Part shown: one piece after another, positions 45,242 to 56,800 of the stretch
Layout of the letters: each line of letters opens with the position of its first letter
Position numbering within the stretch: the stretch's first letter is position 1
Source of the DNA: Dipteronia dyeriana
Lineage: Eukaryota; Streptophyta; Magnoliopsida; Sapindales; Sapindaceae
Assembly (NCBI GenBank): GCA_032871835.1
Contig: CM065302.1
Coordinates: 2,541,094-2,605,093, forward strand
Length of the DNA stretch: 64,000 nucleotides
Direction: 5' to 3'
Translations under genes and position numbers: made by a program
Notes under the pieces: model-generated
The model's database searches: none
Seen by the model: the letters and a program-made list of their open reading frames with translations, nothing else
What the model was told of the DNA's origin: nothing

Positions 45242-46174
45242 AGCCATTGAAAATTCAAACCATATCCAAAATTATATAATTTCATCAGTACGCACCGATA
45301 GGAAAAGAAATATATATATATATATATATACAGTTAGTTAATGGAATGTAACAAGTTAGGACTGGAATGGTCATTGTTAGAGAGACTGATAATATACAAT
45401 AAGTACCAATCAAGAGAATTTCTAGTGATGAAGAGCTTGATCATGTGTGTGGAAGTCCACAACCTTACACTGGTCTTGCGGTCTGTGTGACTGATGAAAA
45501 GAGTGATCAAGCTCATAATCAATGAAGAAGAATAACGAGCAAACTGGATAAAAGGAAGTCCCACCTTGGTGGTTAGGTTATCTTCATCTCATTTATTTAC
45601 ATTCCTGATCGTCAGGTATTATGGTGGCGGATACAGTCCTGGTTTGGGTGTGTTGTAGCCCACCCAATAATTTTTTAAAAATTAAAATTAAAATATCCAT
45701 ATTTGTCACTTTTAATATTGTCAATTATTATTGGTTAATACATTGCTCCTAAGCTTCCTAAATTATTCAATTAGCTTTTTAAACCAAAAATATTAACAAG
45801 TAAATGAGACTCATGTAACGAGATGAGACTGGTTCAATAGTATACCCCATATCTACACTACGAGGTTGTTGATTCGAGTCTTCCCCTCCCTAATCACCAG
45901 GCTGCCTTCAGACTCCGATGTGGACTACACCCTCCACGATGACAACAGATTCTTCCAGCCCCTGCTACACTGCAGATATGCCCTGACCACATCATCCCGC
46001 AGTTTTAGCGGATCCATTATTTTTAAGCCCAAGAAGCCCAATCACCGTTTAAGCTAGTCGAAGTGTTGGCACCCAATTCATAGTTTTTTTTTTTCCCCTT
46101 TTTTGTTTCAATTTTTCAAGTTTAAAGTAATTATATATATATATGAAACCTACAAAGACTAGAGAGTCCATATA
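45242..46174. other. Spacer, no gene seen
   Basis: AT-rich with a TA tract at 45311-45330. A GTTGATTCGAGTC near 45867 resembles a tRNA-type B box and could be a SINE remnant, but no A box was identified. Confidence 0.35.
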
Positions 46175-46283
46175 GGGCATGTTTGTTATATAGTACTGGA
46201 CTGTGTTGACAAAAAAAAATCAACCGGATTAATTAATCCGGTTGCTTAATTTTATCCATTAAAACAATGTGTCCAAACATGCC
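46175..46283. mobile_element. Short MITE with central perfect palindrome
   Basis: Inverse ends GGGCATGTTTG (46175) and CCAAACATGCC (46273-46283). At its middle a 24-base perfect palindrome (CAACCGGATTAA followed by its inverse, 46221-46244) could form a hairpin. A similar end CCAAACATGCCC at 46946-46957 may be the real right end of a longer element that took in the MITE at 46434. No target duplication could be fixed. Confidence 0.5.
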
Positions 46284-46383
46284 TTGAAATCTAAACAAAA
46301 CGTCACTTGCACTGAAAACAACCCCTTAATACAGCCAAGTGGGCCTAACTTGTTTCATCTCCCACCTTTTTCTTTTCCCTTTC

Positions 46384-46422
<39 letters not shown>

Positions 46423-46433
46423 TTTTCCTTTCA

Positions 46434-46591
46434 ATATATACCGATAGAATTATATAAAAATATTAACGGTGAATCATTTATTTATAAAAAAGTTTTGACA
46501 AATATATACATATCAAATCAAAATATGTAAAATGATTGACTCACATTCAATGTCCTTATATAATTTCATCGGTGCACGTTTATATGAAAAT

Positions 46592-46600
<9 letters not shown>
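46434..46600. mobile_element. Palindromic TA-flanked MITE, copy 2
   Basis: Left arm AGAATTATATAAAAATATTA and right arm TCACATTCAATGTCCTTAT followed by ATAATTTCATCGGTGC. TA tracts flank both sides (46388-46418 and 46600-46625). Confidence 0.65.
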
Positions 46601-46625
<25 letters not shown>

Positions 46626-46628
<3 letters not shown>

Positions 46629-48520
46629 CTCTAATAACAATAATAATTATATATGAGCTGTAATAACAATAATAATAAGCTGTAATAACAATAATAATTA
46701 TACATGAGATGCAATAACAATAATAATAATTGCAACACATTATTGAAAATAAAAATTCGATTTGCAGTTGTTTGTTTCAATTTAAATTTTATATGATATT
46801 TAAAAAAAATCAATAATAACAAAAATCTTATTATTTTAATAAGTCAATATAATCTTACAATAAATATAGTAATAACACAATAGTCAATATAGTCCAATAC
46901 GATTCGGTCCAATCTAATAAGTACAGTGCAGTACAGTACGGCATACCAAACATGCCCACAGGGTCCAGATAATTACTCCCACCAATCGAAAGAAAACTCT
47001 TCACACGTACTTGTAAAATATACATGTTGAGACTCGAGCCTCTAATCACCAATTGTTGAAGAGATGTGCACTATCATCTCTACTAAGAGGTAATATGTAG
47101 ATATTGTTTAGGGGTGTATCACTTTTTTTTTTTCCGTTTAATAAACAAATTCAAAAAAAAAAAGACAACCGACCCAATAGAAAATATTGACGGGTAGCTC
47201 AGATAATGAGTTGAGGCTCATCTTTTACACACCGAATCCAGATGGGCCTGGCCTCAAATTATCTTACTCGTCACGCCAACCATTTACCGTTACTGTATTG
47301 TACCTAAACCAGTTCTTGAATTGCCAATAAAACACGTATTGAAATAAGTAATGAAGAAAGGTCACAGATCAGTTGAGTTTCAGCATTTGAATAGATGTAA
47401 TTATTTATTTTGCATTGGATTAAACTAAAAGAAATACATATAATTATTCAATTATAAGTTATATAAAACATAAGGTTTTGGCTATGCTTGAGTTACATGC
47501 AGCTTACAGAGTTACATCTAGTGTAGAAATGTATAGACATATATACAAGAAGTAATAAAGCCATCAAAGCGTCCAATAAATCTGAAGCCGATGCAAAATG
47601 CCTATAACAATACCCAAGATAACATAAATTAGTGAATGCCGAACTTTGATAAAATCGTGCTTTTGAATCCAATATTATACTTATAATACAGTATATTGAT
47701 CCCATGATAAGTACATGAATGTAGAGGATGATCTACCACCCTATGTTATTGTTGTTTTTTTATTTTTTTTTTGGAAAAAATCATCTAGGAAGATCCTGTG
47801 ATAAGTTGTTTACGATTTATTGTAGGATTGGAAATTAATGATCAACTACGAGTGAGACTAGTCTAAACATTATGGGAAGTAATAGAAGATGTTGATTGTT
47901 TTTCTTATATACGTAGTTTAAGATGTAAGGGTAGTCAATATATAGTGACATGTCACATGGGTTTTTTATTTTAAAGATAAAGTATCTATAATAATGATAA
48001 AAAAAAATGAAACATATTCTAAAATCATTCACCTTATTCTCCTTACATCCATTCTACTAATTTGAATGAAACTTTAGGTACCATAAACATCAAATAATTA
48101 ATATGATCAATTTATATTGCGAAACTTCTTAAAAACAATTTAATTTGTAAGATTGCAATGTTTTGTTTGAATACATAAAAAAAAAATATGCATTCATATA
48201 ATAACGCAAACAATATGAATTGTGATGGTTGTAAAATTTTTGTAAAAGTGCACTTCCCCTGTCACCTATGGATCCTAAAATTAGTGATGGTTGTATTATG
48301 AGTCTGTCATGCAAACATATCATTAAATTCTATTAGACTCCTGATTCAAATATTAATTAGTAATTTTTTAAAACCGGTAATATTTTTTGTTTTATCAGTC
48401 CGAGTTGTAAGATATCAAGAAAATGAAAAGTTGGAATTTGAATCATTTACTAATCTCATTTTTAACCTAACCTAAAACCCTTAAAAAGCTCTTAAAAATG
48501 TGATGCTCGGTACAACAATT
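46626..48520. other. AT-rich spacer, no gene seen
   Basis: Repeats of AATAACAATAATAATTATA near 46630-46730. Sequence is low in GC throughout, and the short open frames show no motif. Confidence 0.5.
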
Positions 48521-48835
48521 AAAAACAATTTCCATGAAGTTGTATAGTCGCATTTTTCAACGTGGGCCATTTTTATTTCGGTGAGAGCAATTTTGTCAAA
48601 GGGTGGCAATATTTTAAACCTTCAGTATTTTGTTGTGAATTTTTTTTTCATAGTGAACAGATTTATATGCCCTTGTATTCTCGCCTAGCTTGAAGTTTAC
48701 ATGAAGTTTACAAGAAGGTTACATGATAAAAAGTGGTGTAGTGATGATCACTGCTGCAATTCAAAGAAAACAATTTCCTGCAAGTTGTATATTCATATTT
48801 TTTAAAGCGGGTTTTTAATTTGATGGGAGCAATTT
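48521..48835. repeat. Diverged direct repeat pair
   Basis: AAACAATTTCC(A)TGAAGTTGTAT... at about 48522-48595 recurs as AAACAATTTCCTGCAAGTTG at about 48768-48835, also sharing GAGCAATTT at its end. About 170 bases separate the copies. Confidence 0.5.
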
Positions 48836-48988
48836 GGAATAATATAAATAGAAAATAAATTAATAATAATAGTAAAGATGACGAACGTCAGTTCCCAACA
48901 GAGATGGTAGTGCAACCAAAGGGACGTAAACATGAATGAACATTAGGGTGTGTTAGAATAATTTGTTTGGCTGAACATAAGTAATATA

Positions 48989-49176
48989 TATAGTCATTTT
49001 TCTATCCATACGTATTAATGGAATTATATAAGAATATTAAATATGAGTTATTTATTTATAAAAGATTTTTCACTAAGTATATACATGTCAAGTCAAAGTA
49101 TGTAAAATGAGTAGCTCACATTCAATGTCCTTAAATAATTCCATCGGTACGTATTTATGTAAAAAAATTCGTATAC
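48989..49176. mobile_element. Palindromic TA-flanked MITE, copy 3 (best copy)
   Basis: Left arm CATACGTATTAATGGAATTA then TATAAGAATATTAAATATGA. Right arm TCACATTCAATGTCCTTAAA then TAATTCCATCGGTACGTATT. The arms are inverse over about 60 bases. A TA tract follows at 49177-49202 and ATATATATAG precedes it. Confidence 0.7.
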
Positions 49177-49202
49177 ATATATATATATATGTATATATAT
49201 AT

Positions 49203-50032
49203 AAGAATCATAAAATGTAAATAAAGTCAAACACAAATTAGTTTGTTTTTCTTGTTTTTTTGTTCTTAAGCTACATCGGACGGTGGTCCATGGAGTTTGT
49301 CAAATACAACGTAATAAGTTACAAAAAAATAATAAATTTATCCTTATTTTAATTTATTGGTCCTAGACTAGCTTAATTCATTTTTTAAAAAAAAAAACTT
49401 TATGATAATATGTTACTGTTTTAGATATTTGGTTTCTTGATTATAATTGGAAGTGAATTTTTTACTCTATGTGCGTAACTCAGTTGCTAGATGAACGAGC
49501 TTGGGGTTTGGACTCGAATCATACCAATGACGAAAGCTTAAAAAAAAAATACTTTGTCTAGATATTTGGATAGAGAGATATTGTCAAAAAATAATGGAGA
49601 TGAATTTTTTAATTAATGAGTTTTATATTAGTAAAAGAAAAGTGAATAAAAACATAAAAATAAATTATTTACATATATAATGCTCTTACATTATTATATA
49701 ATTTAAATATTCTTTACTTACCTTCTTTTTTTTACCATTTTATTTTTTTGTAAGGAGGATCAGGCCGGGTTCAACGAGGTACGTATATGAGTGAACATCT
49801 CTTCCACACTTAGTGGTTAAGGGAAAACAATATTATAGATGATTGGATCCTAAAATTTAAAATTACTTCAAATTGTATCATTTTTTTATATGATATTAAT
49901 TGGGTTGAAGGTTTGTCAAAGCACCATACAAAAAACTTCCATATCAAAAGAAAGTCTCCAACATTTTACAATTTAATGAACAAATAATTTTATCATAGAA
50001 GCTAGTAGTGTGTGTTTTGTGAGTGATAATAC
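49203..50032. other. AT-rich spacer, no gene seen
   Basis: No open frame of interest. A CAGTTGCTAGATGAACGAGC with TTTGGACTCGAATC near 49490-49525 is weakly SINE-like. Confidence 0.4.
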
Positions 50033-50034
50033 TG

Positions 50035-50129
50035 TTTACGACCAGTTCGGTATTGATATAGTTTTTAAAATAATCACCGATAACTATGATGTTATAATGA
50101 TTTATTAAGTTAATAGTATTTTCAAAGCT
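50035..50129. mobile_element. Harbinger-type MITE end, interrupted by CACTA
   Basis: CAGTTCGGTATTGATATAG at about 50041 matches CAGTTTGGTATTGCTATAG at 63706, and the following TTTTAAAATAATCA is also shared. The CACTA element begins at 50130. Confidence 0.5.
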
Positions 50130-50149
50130 TACTACAAGAAAATATTATA

Positions 50150-50400
50150 TTTATTGACAGTTAAAAATTGTCAAAAGGCATTGTGGTTGACAGTTTTCTG
50201 ACTGTCAAGAATTCCAATGTCAAGAAAGATCTTGACAATTTAAAATAGTCAACAAGTGTTTACAGTTTTTAGCAATCAAAAGTTTTGACAGTTTTTAACT
50301 GTTAAGGATTTATGACAGTTTTTAACTGTCTAATAACTTGATAATATTTAATTAAAAAAACTGTCAATACATCATTAACATTTTTTATTGAAAATTTCAT
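50150..50400. repeat. CACTA subterminal repeats, left
   Basis: About ten units of TTGACAGTT, AACTGTC and close variants in both orientations, several forming TTGACAGTTTTTAACTGTC palindromes. Confidence 0.85.
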
Positions 50401-50867
50401 AAAATTTTATACATTATTATTATTATATAAAATATAATTACCTATCAAGTATAACCAATATATATATATAGTCGAACATATTAATTAAAATGGACTCAAT
50501 CTAAAAACATTTAAATCTTCATTAAATATCATCAACATAGTCAAGCTAGCTACAATATAAGCAAATAATATAAACGTAAAACTAGAGTTTTACTTGATCA
50601 TCTAAACATAATTCTCAAGTTTACTTCACATACAATATCATATAAACTTCAAATATCGACAAAATACTTCACGGCGTGGCATTTTAGGTGTGTCTTCCTC
50701 TAGCAAAGTGTAAGTTCTTCCAGAAAAGTCTAAGCATTTCAATTGATTATCTGTGTAGCAATCAATTAATCATGACTAAGATACATAACCACTTTTATTA
50801 ATGTTAATGAAAAATTGATACATATCAATAAAAGATAGTATAGGTACCAACCTTTCAAACGAACTGA

Positions 50868-51115
50868 GAGATAAATGCAGTCCTGTCACAACCTATCTCA
50901 TCAATCTCTTTTTGAGTATATGCACATTTCCTATAAAACTTTAAATATTAAAAAAAAAAACAATATTAATGAAATGTAACTTAAATAATAATATAATTTA
51001 ACAAACGAGACAAGATAGAATTATTTCACATTTTCTTTTAGTAAACTTGGATCGACAATGATGTCCTTCATATATCTCATGACATAATAACTGCATCCAC
51101 AGAACCGGGTTGTAG
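50868..51115 (-). pseudogene. Ulp1-type protease C-terminal exons (CACTA)
   Basis: Minus strand 51115-51027 reads QPGSVD then, after a one-base shift, a Cys block CSYYVMRYMKDIIVDPSLLK. The catalytic Cys of C48 (Ulp1) peptidases sits in the motif D-C-G-x-Y/F, matched here by DCSYYVMRYMK. The next exon (about 50935-50868) gives KCAYTQKEIDEI and AFISQFV, a typical tail. Such domains accompany plant DNA transposons. The upstream part lies at 53947-54640, split off by the LTR element. Confidence 0.7.
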
Positions 51116-51120
51116 TGGTA

Positions 51121-51695
51121 TGATGTAGGACAAAGATGAAGGAACCGCGGTCCATGTCGAACAATTTCTTTATTTTCTTATTTTGTTAATTTGGGTATTT
51201 TCTTGTTTAGTAAGTTTATTTATTTTAGTTTGACTAGGAATTAAATTTAGGTTTTGAAAATAAATCAAACTTACCTTTTGGGTAAGATTTGATCTTTGTT
51301 TTCTAGTCAAGTTAGGAGTCATGAATCTAGAAGATTTTAATTAGTTTTGATCTTTTCTTATTTTAGTTTTTTTAAGGAATTTCGTATTCGAGTCGTATTA
51401 AGATTAGTTTATTATAAATAGTCTTATTATTTTCAATTATTGTAATTTTTAAACCTTTGATTGATTTTAATAAAATCGTTCCTTTGAAACATTTATCTGT
51501 CGTGGATTCGACATGCTCTTTGAGGATTCGAGAGCACCATTTTTCTAACGAAGATTAGGGAATGATGGCCCCTGCATGGCAGGTCCATGCTTGGGTAACT
51601 ACCGGTCGCTGCGTCAAGGTTCGTCTGAGTGTGTCAGTGTGTCTCAGGGTTCGACAAAGTGATCATTCTTATTTTCACCATACCCCGCTGCGTCA
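51121..51695 (+). repeat. 5' LTR of the TR-GAG element
   Basis: Starts TGATGTAGGACAAAGATGAA and ends CCCGCTGCGTCA. TTATAAATAG at about 51412 is a TATA box and TTTTAATAAAATCG at about 51465 a poly(A) signal. A primer site follows. Confidence 0.9.
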
Positions 51696-51697
51696 AT

Positions 51698-51710
51698 TGG
51701 TATCAGAGCG
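51698..51710 (+). promoter_or_regulatory. Primer-binding site (initiator tRNA-Met)
   Basis: TGGTATCAGAGCG, two bases after the 5' LTR. Confidence 0.88.
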
Positions 51711-52114
51711 ATCGAGTCTACCTCTGTGCTAGGCTAAGTGTCTACGGACCACAAACAACTACCTTCCTAAACACCATATATTCACCCTCCATATCCCCCA
51801 TAAAAAAAAAAGAAAAAAAAGTAGAGAAACGAAATTGAAAAAAAAAAAATGTGAGTGTTTGTGTGATAGTTCTGAGAATTAACAATCAGCCTCAAAGACA
51901 ACAGAAATTGTGGATCAATCCAAACAGTGTTACAATTTGCAGATCAACCTCAACAGTGCCAGAAATTTCAGTTCAGTCTCACGAGTTCCAGATATTTCAG
52001 ATTGCGTCCACCATCACATATACCTGAAGCCGCGAGTGAATTAATTTTTCGTAAGCAATTCTCAGGGTTCAAATTTTGGTACGTTTTTTTTTCAAACTCT
52101 GATTTCGGTTCTCA

Positions 52115-53137
52115 ATGGGTTTCAATGGTTCTCTTGGTTCTAATAATTATTTTTCGAGCTATAATAATTCTCAACCAAGACTTCGATTTTTTTCTGGTCA
52201 TATGAAAACTGAAGAATTTATTAATTGGTTGAAAGAAGTTGAAGAATATTTTACATATCATAAAACTGAAGAAAGTCTGAAAGTTTTACTTATATAAATT
52301 TATTTGAAAAACGATGCATTAATTTGGCGGGAAGACTTTCAGAAGGATCGGAAAAGATTTGGAATGGATAGAATCCAATCATGGCCTGTGATGAAACATG
52401 TAATGCGAGAGGAATATCTTCCAATTGATTATTTTAAAGATTTTTGTCATGTAGAAGATACAGTTGAAGATATTTCGTATGAAATGGAAATTGTCGAAGT
52501 AATTGAAGATAAGTCTTGTATCATAGAAGTTGAAGACTGCGATCCAAACATTGATATTGATTGCACTTTAGATGTGGCTGAAGCAAAACTGGAAGCTAAA
52601 TCAATTTCTATTGATAAAGTTTCCAAAGGTGATAACTTATTTGAAAATCCACATAATTTTTATTGGGGTAATTTGAAGATTATTTTTACTAATTTGGATT
52701 TTGAAGATCCAACATTGTTCTTGTCATCTGAAGTATATTTGTTCAAGTCAGTGATTGACAAGATGGTACATTTGAAGTATAATCCACCCAAACAAAATCT
52801 TGCCAAACCCGAGGACGAGTTTATTTTAAGAGGAGGAGAATACTATGTGAGATGGGAAGAGCTAGCAACGAGGAATCGCTATTGTCCAAACCTCTACAGG
52901 TGTCCAGCGGTCCAAGCCGCAACCAATAGGCATCGTCAGTGGCGAATAGCTTGGACATCTTCTGCATTTCGTTGGACAATTGTTGTGGTGCCGTTGTGGA
53001 TTTGGGATGAACTACAGAGAGATTTTTCAGTTGGCGTTTACCACTCCCACAAGACAAATATGGGTTCTTTTTTGTTTACCTATCTTTCTCCGTATTTCAA
53101 CCGAACTCGAGGACGTGTTCTTTTTAAGAAGGGGTGA
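52115..53137 (+). CDS. Gag-like protein of the TR-GAG element (one internal stop)
   Basis: Frame from MGFNGSLGSNNYFSSYN, with LRFFSGHMKTEEFINWLKEV and EEYFTYHKTEESLKVLLI, then a TAA at 52295-52297 and a long open run of 277 codons. After the stop come YLKNDALIWREDFQKDR and SWPVMKHVMREEYLP, typical of gypsy Gag (W-x-x-D/E-x-F, and an R-E-E-Y/F-L-P end). The rest is acidic (VEDTVEDISYEMEIVEVIED) and has no knuckle. The C-terminus (VRWEELATRNRYCPN) is unrecognised. The frame ends one base before the 3' LTR. The stop may be read through or recently acquired. Confidence 0.7.
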
Positions 53138-53138
53138 C

Positions 53139-53724
53139 TGATGTAGGACAAAGATGAAGGAACCGCGACCCATGTCGAACAATTTCTTTATTTTCTTATT
53201 TTGTTAATTTGGGTATTTTCTTGTTTAGTAAGTTTATTTATTTTAGTTTGATTAGGAATTAAATTTAGGTTTTGAAAATAAATCAAACTTACCTTTTGGG
53301 TAAGATTTGATCTTTGTTTTCTAGTCAAGTTAGAAGTCATGAATCCTAGAAGATTTTGATTAAATTTGATCAGTTTTGATCAGTTTTGATCTTTTCTTAT
53401 TTTAGTTTTTTTAAGGAATATCGTATTCGAGTCGTATTAAGATTAGTTTATTATAAATAGTCTTATTATTTTCAATTATTGTAATTTTTAAACCTTTGAT
53501 TGATTTTAATAAAATCGTTCCTTTGAAACATTTATCTGTCGTGGATTCGACATGCTCTTTGAGGATTTGAGAGCACCATTTTCTAACGAAGATTAGGGAA
53601 TGATGGCCCATGCATGGCGGCCCATGCTTGGGTAACTACCGGTAGCTGCTTCAAGGTTCGTCTGAGTGTGCCTCAGGGTTCGACAAAGTGATCATTCTTA
53701 TTTTCACCATACCCCGCTACGTCA
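53139..53724 (+). repeat. 3' LTR of the TR-GAG element
   Basis: Near copy of 51121-51695, with a short duplication GATCAGTTTT at about 53368-53387. It is preceded by the purine tract TTTAAGAAGGGG (53123-53134). Confidence 0.9.
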
Positions 53725-53946
53725 TGGTACCTATACTTACATGAGTTATATAAATAATAGACATTAATATTGAAGCACTTCTATTGTGCAAATATATATA
53801 TAATCATCTTAACTTATCTCCATTGTAAATTAACTCTCTTAGAAGTGGTGTTCTTTTGTACAGTGTAAATTGTTATTACATTGTATGATAAAAGATTTTT
53901 TTTAATACTATTAAATAAATAAGCACAACATTGAAAATAATTTTCA

Positions 53947-54640
53947 AGATAAAATAGAATTTCACACTTATGTATTCACAGTATTCATCAACTTCACCAT
54001 TCAAGGAATCCAAATAACAGATTTGCATGTTCAACATGTCGATAACAACCAATATCCAATGATATCTGGTTTAAAAAATTATATATGTTTATGATACCTT
54101 ATTAAAAAGGAAAAATAAAAATAAATAGCAAGAACATTACCTAGAGTTGTAAGGAATAAAAACATAACGAGATTGAGATGCGTTGTCCAAGCCTTTTGCG
54201 ACCATGCGTGATTTTTCAATGCATCTTTTCGTATTTGCTAGTCCACCAAAAAGGGATACACTTGCAGGATTGATGATCCAAATTGACCATCCATTTCATT
54301 CTCTTTCAATTCATCATTGAGTAATCTACAGTAAAACCATATATAATGTCATGTCAATAACATAACATAAGTTAAATATATCCAATCAATTTAATAATAG
54401 TTTTAAAATTTTACTTACCTTATATAAACATTTAGACAACAAACCCCAATTTCTACCATGGACAAGATATGTCTACAGTCATACAGAGAAATATGTGTAC
54501 TACATTCGTACCCAAACATATCACAATCATTCTTTATCGCAATATCCGTTGAAGGAGTAACTCATCTATCAACTAGTGTAGCAAAATCTTTCAAGCTTGG
54601 AGAAATTTTTACTGTCTGTTGTATTTTTGAAATCTTTTGA
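53947..54640 (-). pseudogene. Ulp1-type protease upstream exons (CACTA)
   Basis: Minus strand. 54640-54419 gives DCDMFGYECSTHISLYDC and ILSMVEIGVCCLNVYIR before a GTAAGT donor. 54325-54141 gives SLFGGLANTKRCIEKSRMVA and ASQSRYVFIPYNS before GTAATG. The exon around 54061-53947 gives HWILVVIDMLNMQICYLDS, the catalytic His-Trp block of C48 peptidases. Domain order (HW block, then Cys block at 51050) is right once the LTR element is removed. One frame change is needed in the middle exon. Confidence 0.68.
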
Positions 54641-55291
54641 GTATTACATTCTACATTTTTGAATTTCCCTCCATACAAAAAAGTATAGAATAAAAATTTA
54701 AACTATAATAGTATGGTGGAAAAAAAAAACAGAACCATTATAATAAAAAAAAATGATAACAATACCTTTGGAGTATGGATCACAATACCTTAATATTAAA
54801 AAAAAAAGGAACAAATCAAAACTCGAGTCAAAGAAAAATACTTTTACAAAGCCGACATCGTAAATAAATGGACCTTGAGGGTCCATCAAGGTTTTTGTAA
54901 CATATATTCGATCTTTTTAGTTATATATATTTAAAATGAAAACACTTATAAAACAAGAATGTTAAGTTTTTTTTTTTTTTTGACAGGATTGTTACATTAA
55001 CTAATGACAAATATCTCAAGTGCAAGACATGTGGAAGGAGTTGAGTTGAGTCTTGAATTCAAATCACATTAATAATTACAAATAAATGTAATATGTTTGG
55101 CTAAGTCTATTTTTCACATATTGTAAGAAACTAGCGTATTAAACATTTGAAAAGATTTGTCAAAATTTATAGCAACTAAACCAATAAAAAAATGAGCTAG
55201 TTGATGGCAAGCTAATTTTGAAAAAAAAAATCAATTATCTGTAATCTAAACCTAGCTTAAGTAATTAATAGATCAATTGATCCATGTTTGT

Positions 55292-55329
<38 letters not shown>

Positions 55330-56639
55330 ATTTGAACGTTGCAAATATGGATAACTTTAAATTAACAAAACTTCCACCAAAGGTAGCGGAAATAGTATAC
55401 CAAAAATTAACAATAATCTAGATACGGTAACAACTAAAGTATTTCATGATTTTTCATAGCTTTTGATCTCATAGACTTTGATAAAGGTATTTCAAGCTTT
55501 GATATGTATTTTTTGTTAACAAATCCACAAACCCCCAACATATCATGCATGTATATACAAAGAAACAGAACACATTTTCACAATATCAAGACAACCAACT
55601 CATTTCAAATAAAATGATACATTTACCTAAAAATTATATACAATTAAAATTAAGTTTCTCAAAATATTTGAAGTTTGCGAGGTCTACCTTTCCAGCAACT
55701 TAAGTTCTTTTTCCAGTCGAATTTTTGACTCAGCCACAATTGACAAACCTGTAATATGCAAATAGAAAAGAAACGATTAATAAATTAGATTTTAAAAAAT
55801 AAAAAATCAACATGAGAGTAAAATAGATTTTTCTCTAGCAAATTAATATAAAGACAAATTAATATTATTAAAGAAAACTGTTTTTTTTATAAAGAAAACT
55901 GTTTTTTTATAAAAAAAATCTTGTAATCTGAACCTGGTTTGAGCACTGTACTTTTTTTATTCATAAAAATATTAGTGATTTCAAACAAAAAGTTTAACTA
56001 GTTAAATTAATTGATCAATGCTCTACATAAAAAAAATGATTAGAATGTAAAAGTGGAAAGAGTTGGCAAAAAATAAATCAAATATTGTAACAACTCAGAG
56101 CATTTAAAATTCCTCACCTAGTAACAAATCTTCGAATATGTCAAAGTCTGTATTCCTTCTTAATGACAACAACCGTAAAATCCAACCAAATTGAACCTAA
56201 AAACAAATAAATCTTGAATCTTAATAATCTTTTTCTGTAAAATTTATAAAACATCAGAAGAGATAAATGCCTTAAAATTTTGGAATTTTAGGGATTTTAG
56301 TGTACTAACAAAAAAAAGTTAAAGATTTTAGTGCAGTTACCACAAACAACTCAAACTGTTATGCAGATTTAAAAGAAATTTGGTAGATTGGAGAAGCAAA
56401 CGATCATAGAAATTTAAGCTATGAGAAATCTTAAGTTAAGGAGAGGGAAACAGTTACACTGAAAGAAGTTTTTTTTTTTTTTTAGTTTTGATATAGTGAA
56501 ATTATGAAGGTTTTTTTTTTTTTAGATACAGTAAAATTGTGATAGTGAGAACTTAATAAAAAACGGGATTTTTTTTAGTGATAAAAATAGGAAGTAAAAG
56601 GTTTAAAAAAAATTAGTGTAGATAAATAAAAATTTTGAA
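54641..56639. other. CACTA interior without recognised exons
   Basis: AT-rich with a TA tract at 55298-55326. Minus-strand exon-like pieces with splice signals may exist near 55680-55750 and 56120-56200, but no motif was recognised. Confidence 0.4.
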
Positions 56640-56800
56640 AAACAAATTTGTTCACAGTTAATTATATTTGACAGTTAATATATGACTACTCTAAAAAACT
56701 GTGAATTCTTTTGATTTGACAGTTAAAAATGAATACCAAATTTTATAAGTTAATTGACAGTTTTAAAAAACAGTCGATAAAAGACTATCAAGAAATATTG
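56640..56800. repeat. CACTA subterminal repeats, right
   Basis: TTTGACAGTTAATAT, TTGACAGTTAAAAATG and TTGACAGTTTTAAAAAACAG units matching the left subterminal region in inverse arrangement. Confidence 0.8.

Larger units (their letters stand above)
51116..53729 (+). mobile_element. Non-autonomous LTR element with gag only (TR-GAG type)
   Basis: Complete element 51121-53724 with perfect target duplication TGGTA (51116-51120 and 53725-53729). LTRs 51121-51695 and 53139-53724 both start TGATGTAG and end in GTCA. In their first 100 bases only about two differ, so it is much younger than the Ty3 element. Only about 1.4 kb lies between them, holding a gag-like frame and no protease, RT or integrase. 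It must use enzymes of a related autonomous element, probably of the gypsy lineage sharing this LTR type (41377, 1-536). Confidence 0.85.

Noticed and set aside
45860..45885. Possible SINE or tRNA gene from a GATTCGAGTC box
   Set aside because: No matching A box or cloverleaf could be drawn. The same weak box appears near 47030 and 49520 by chance or decay.
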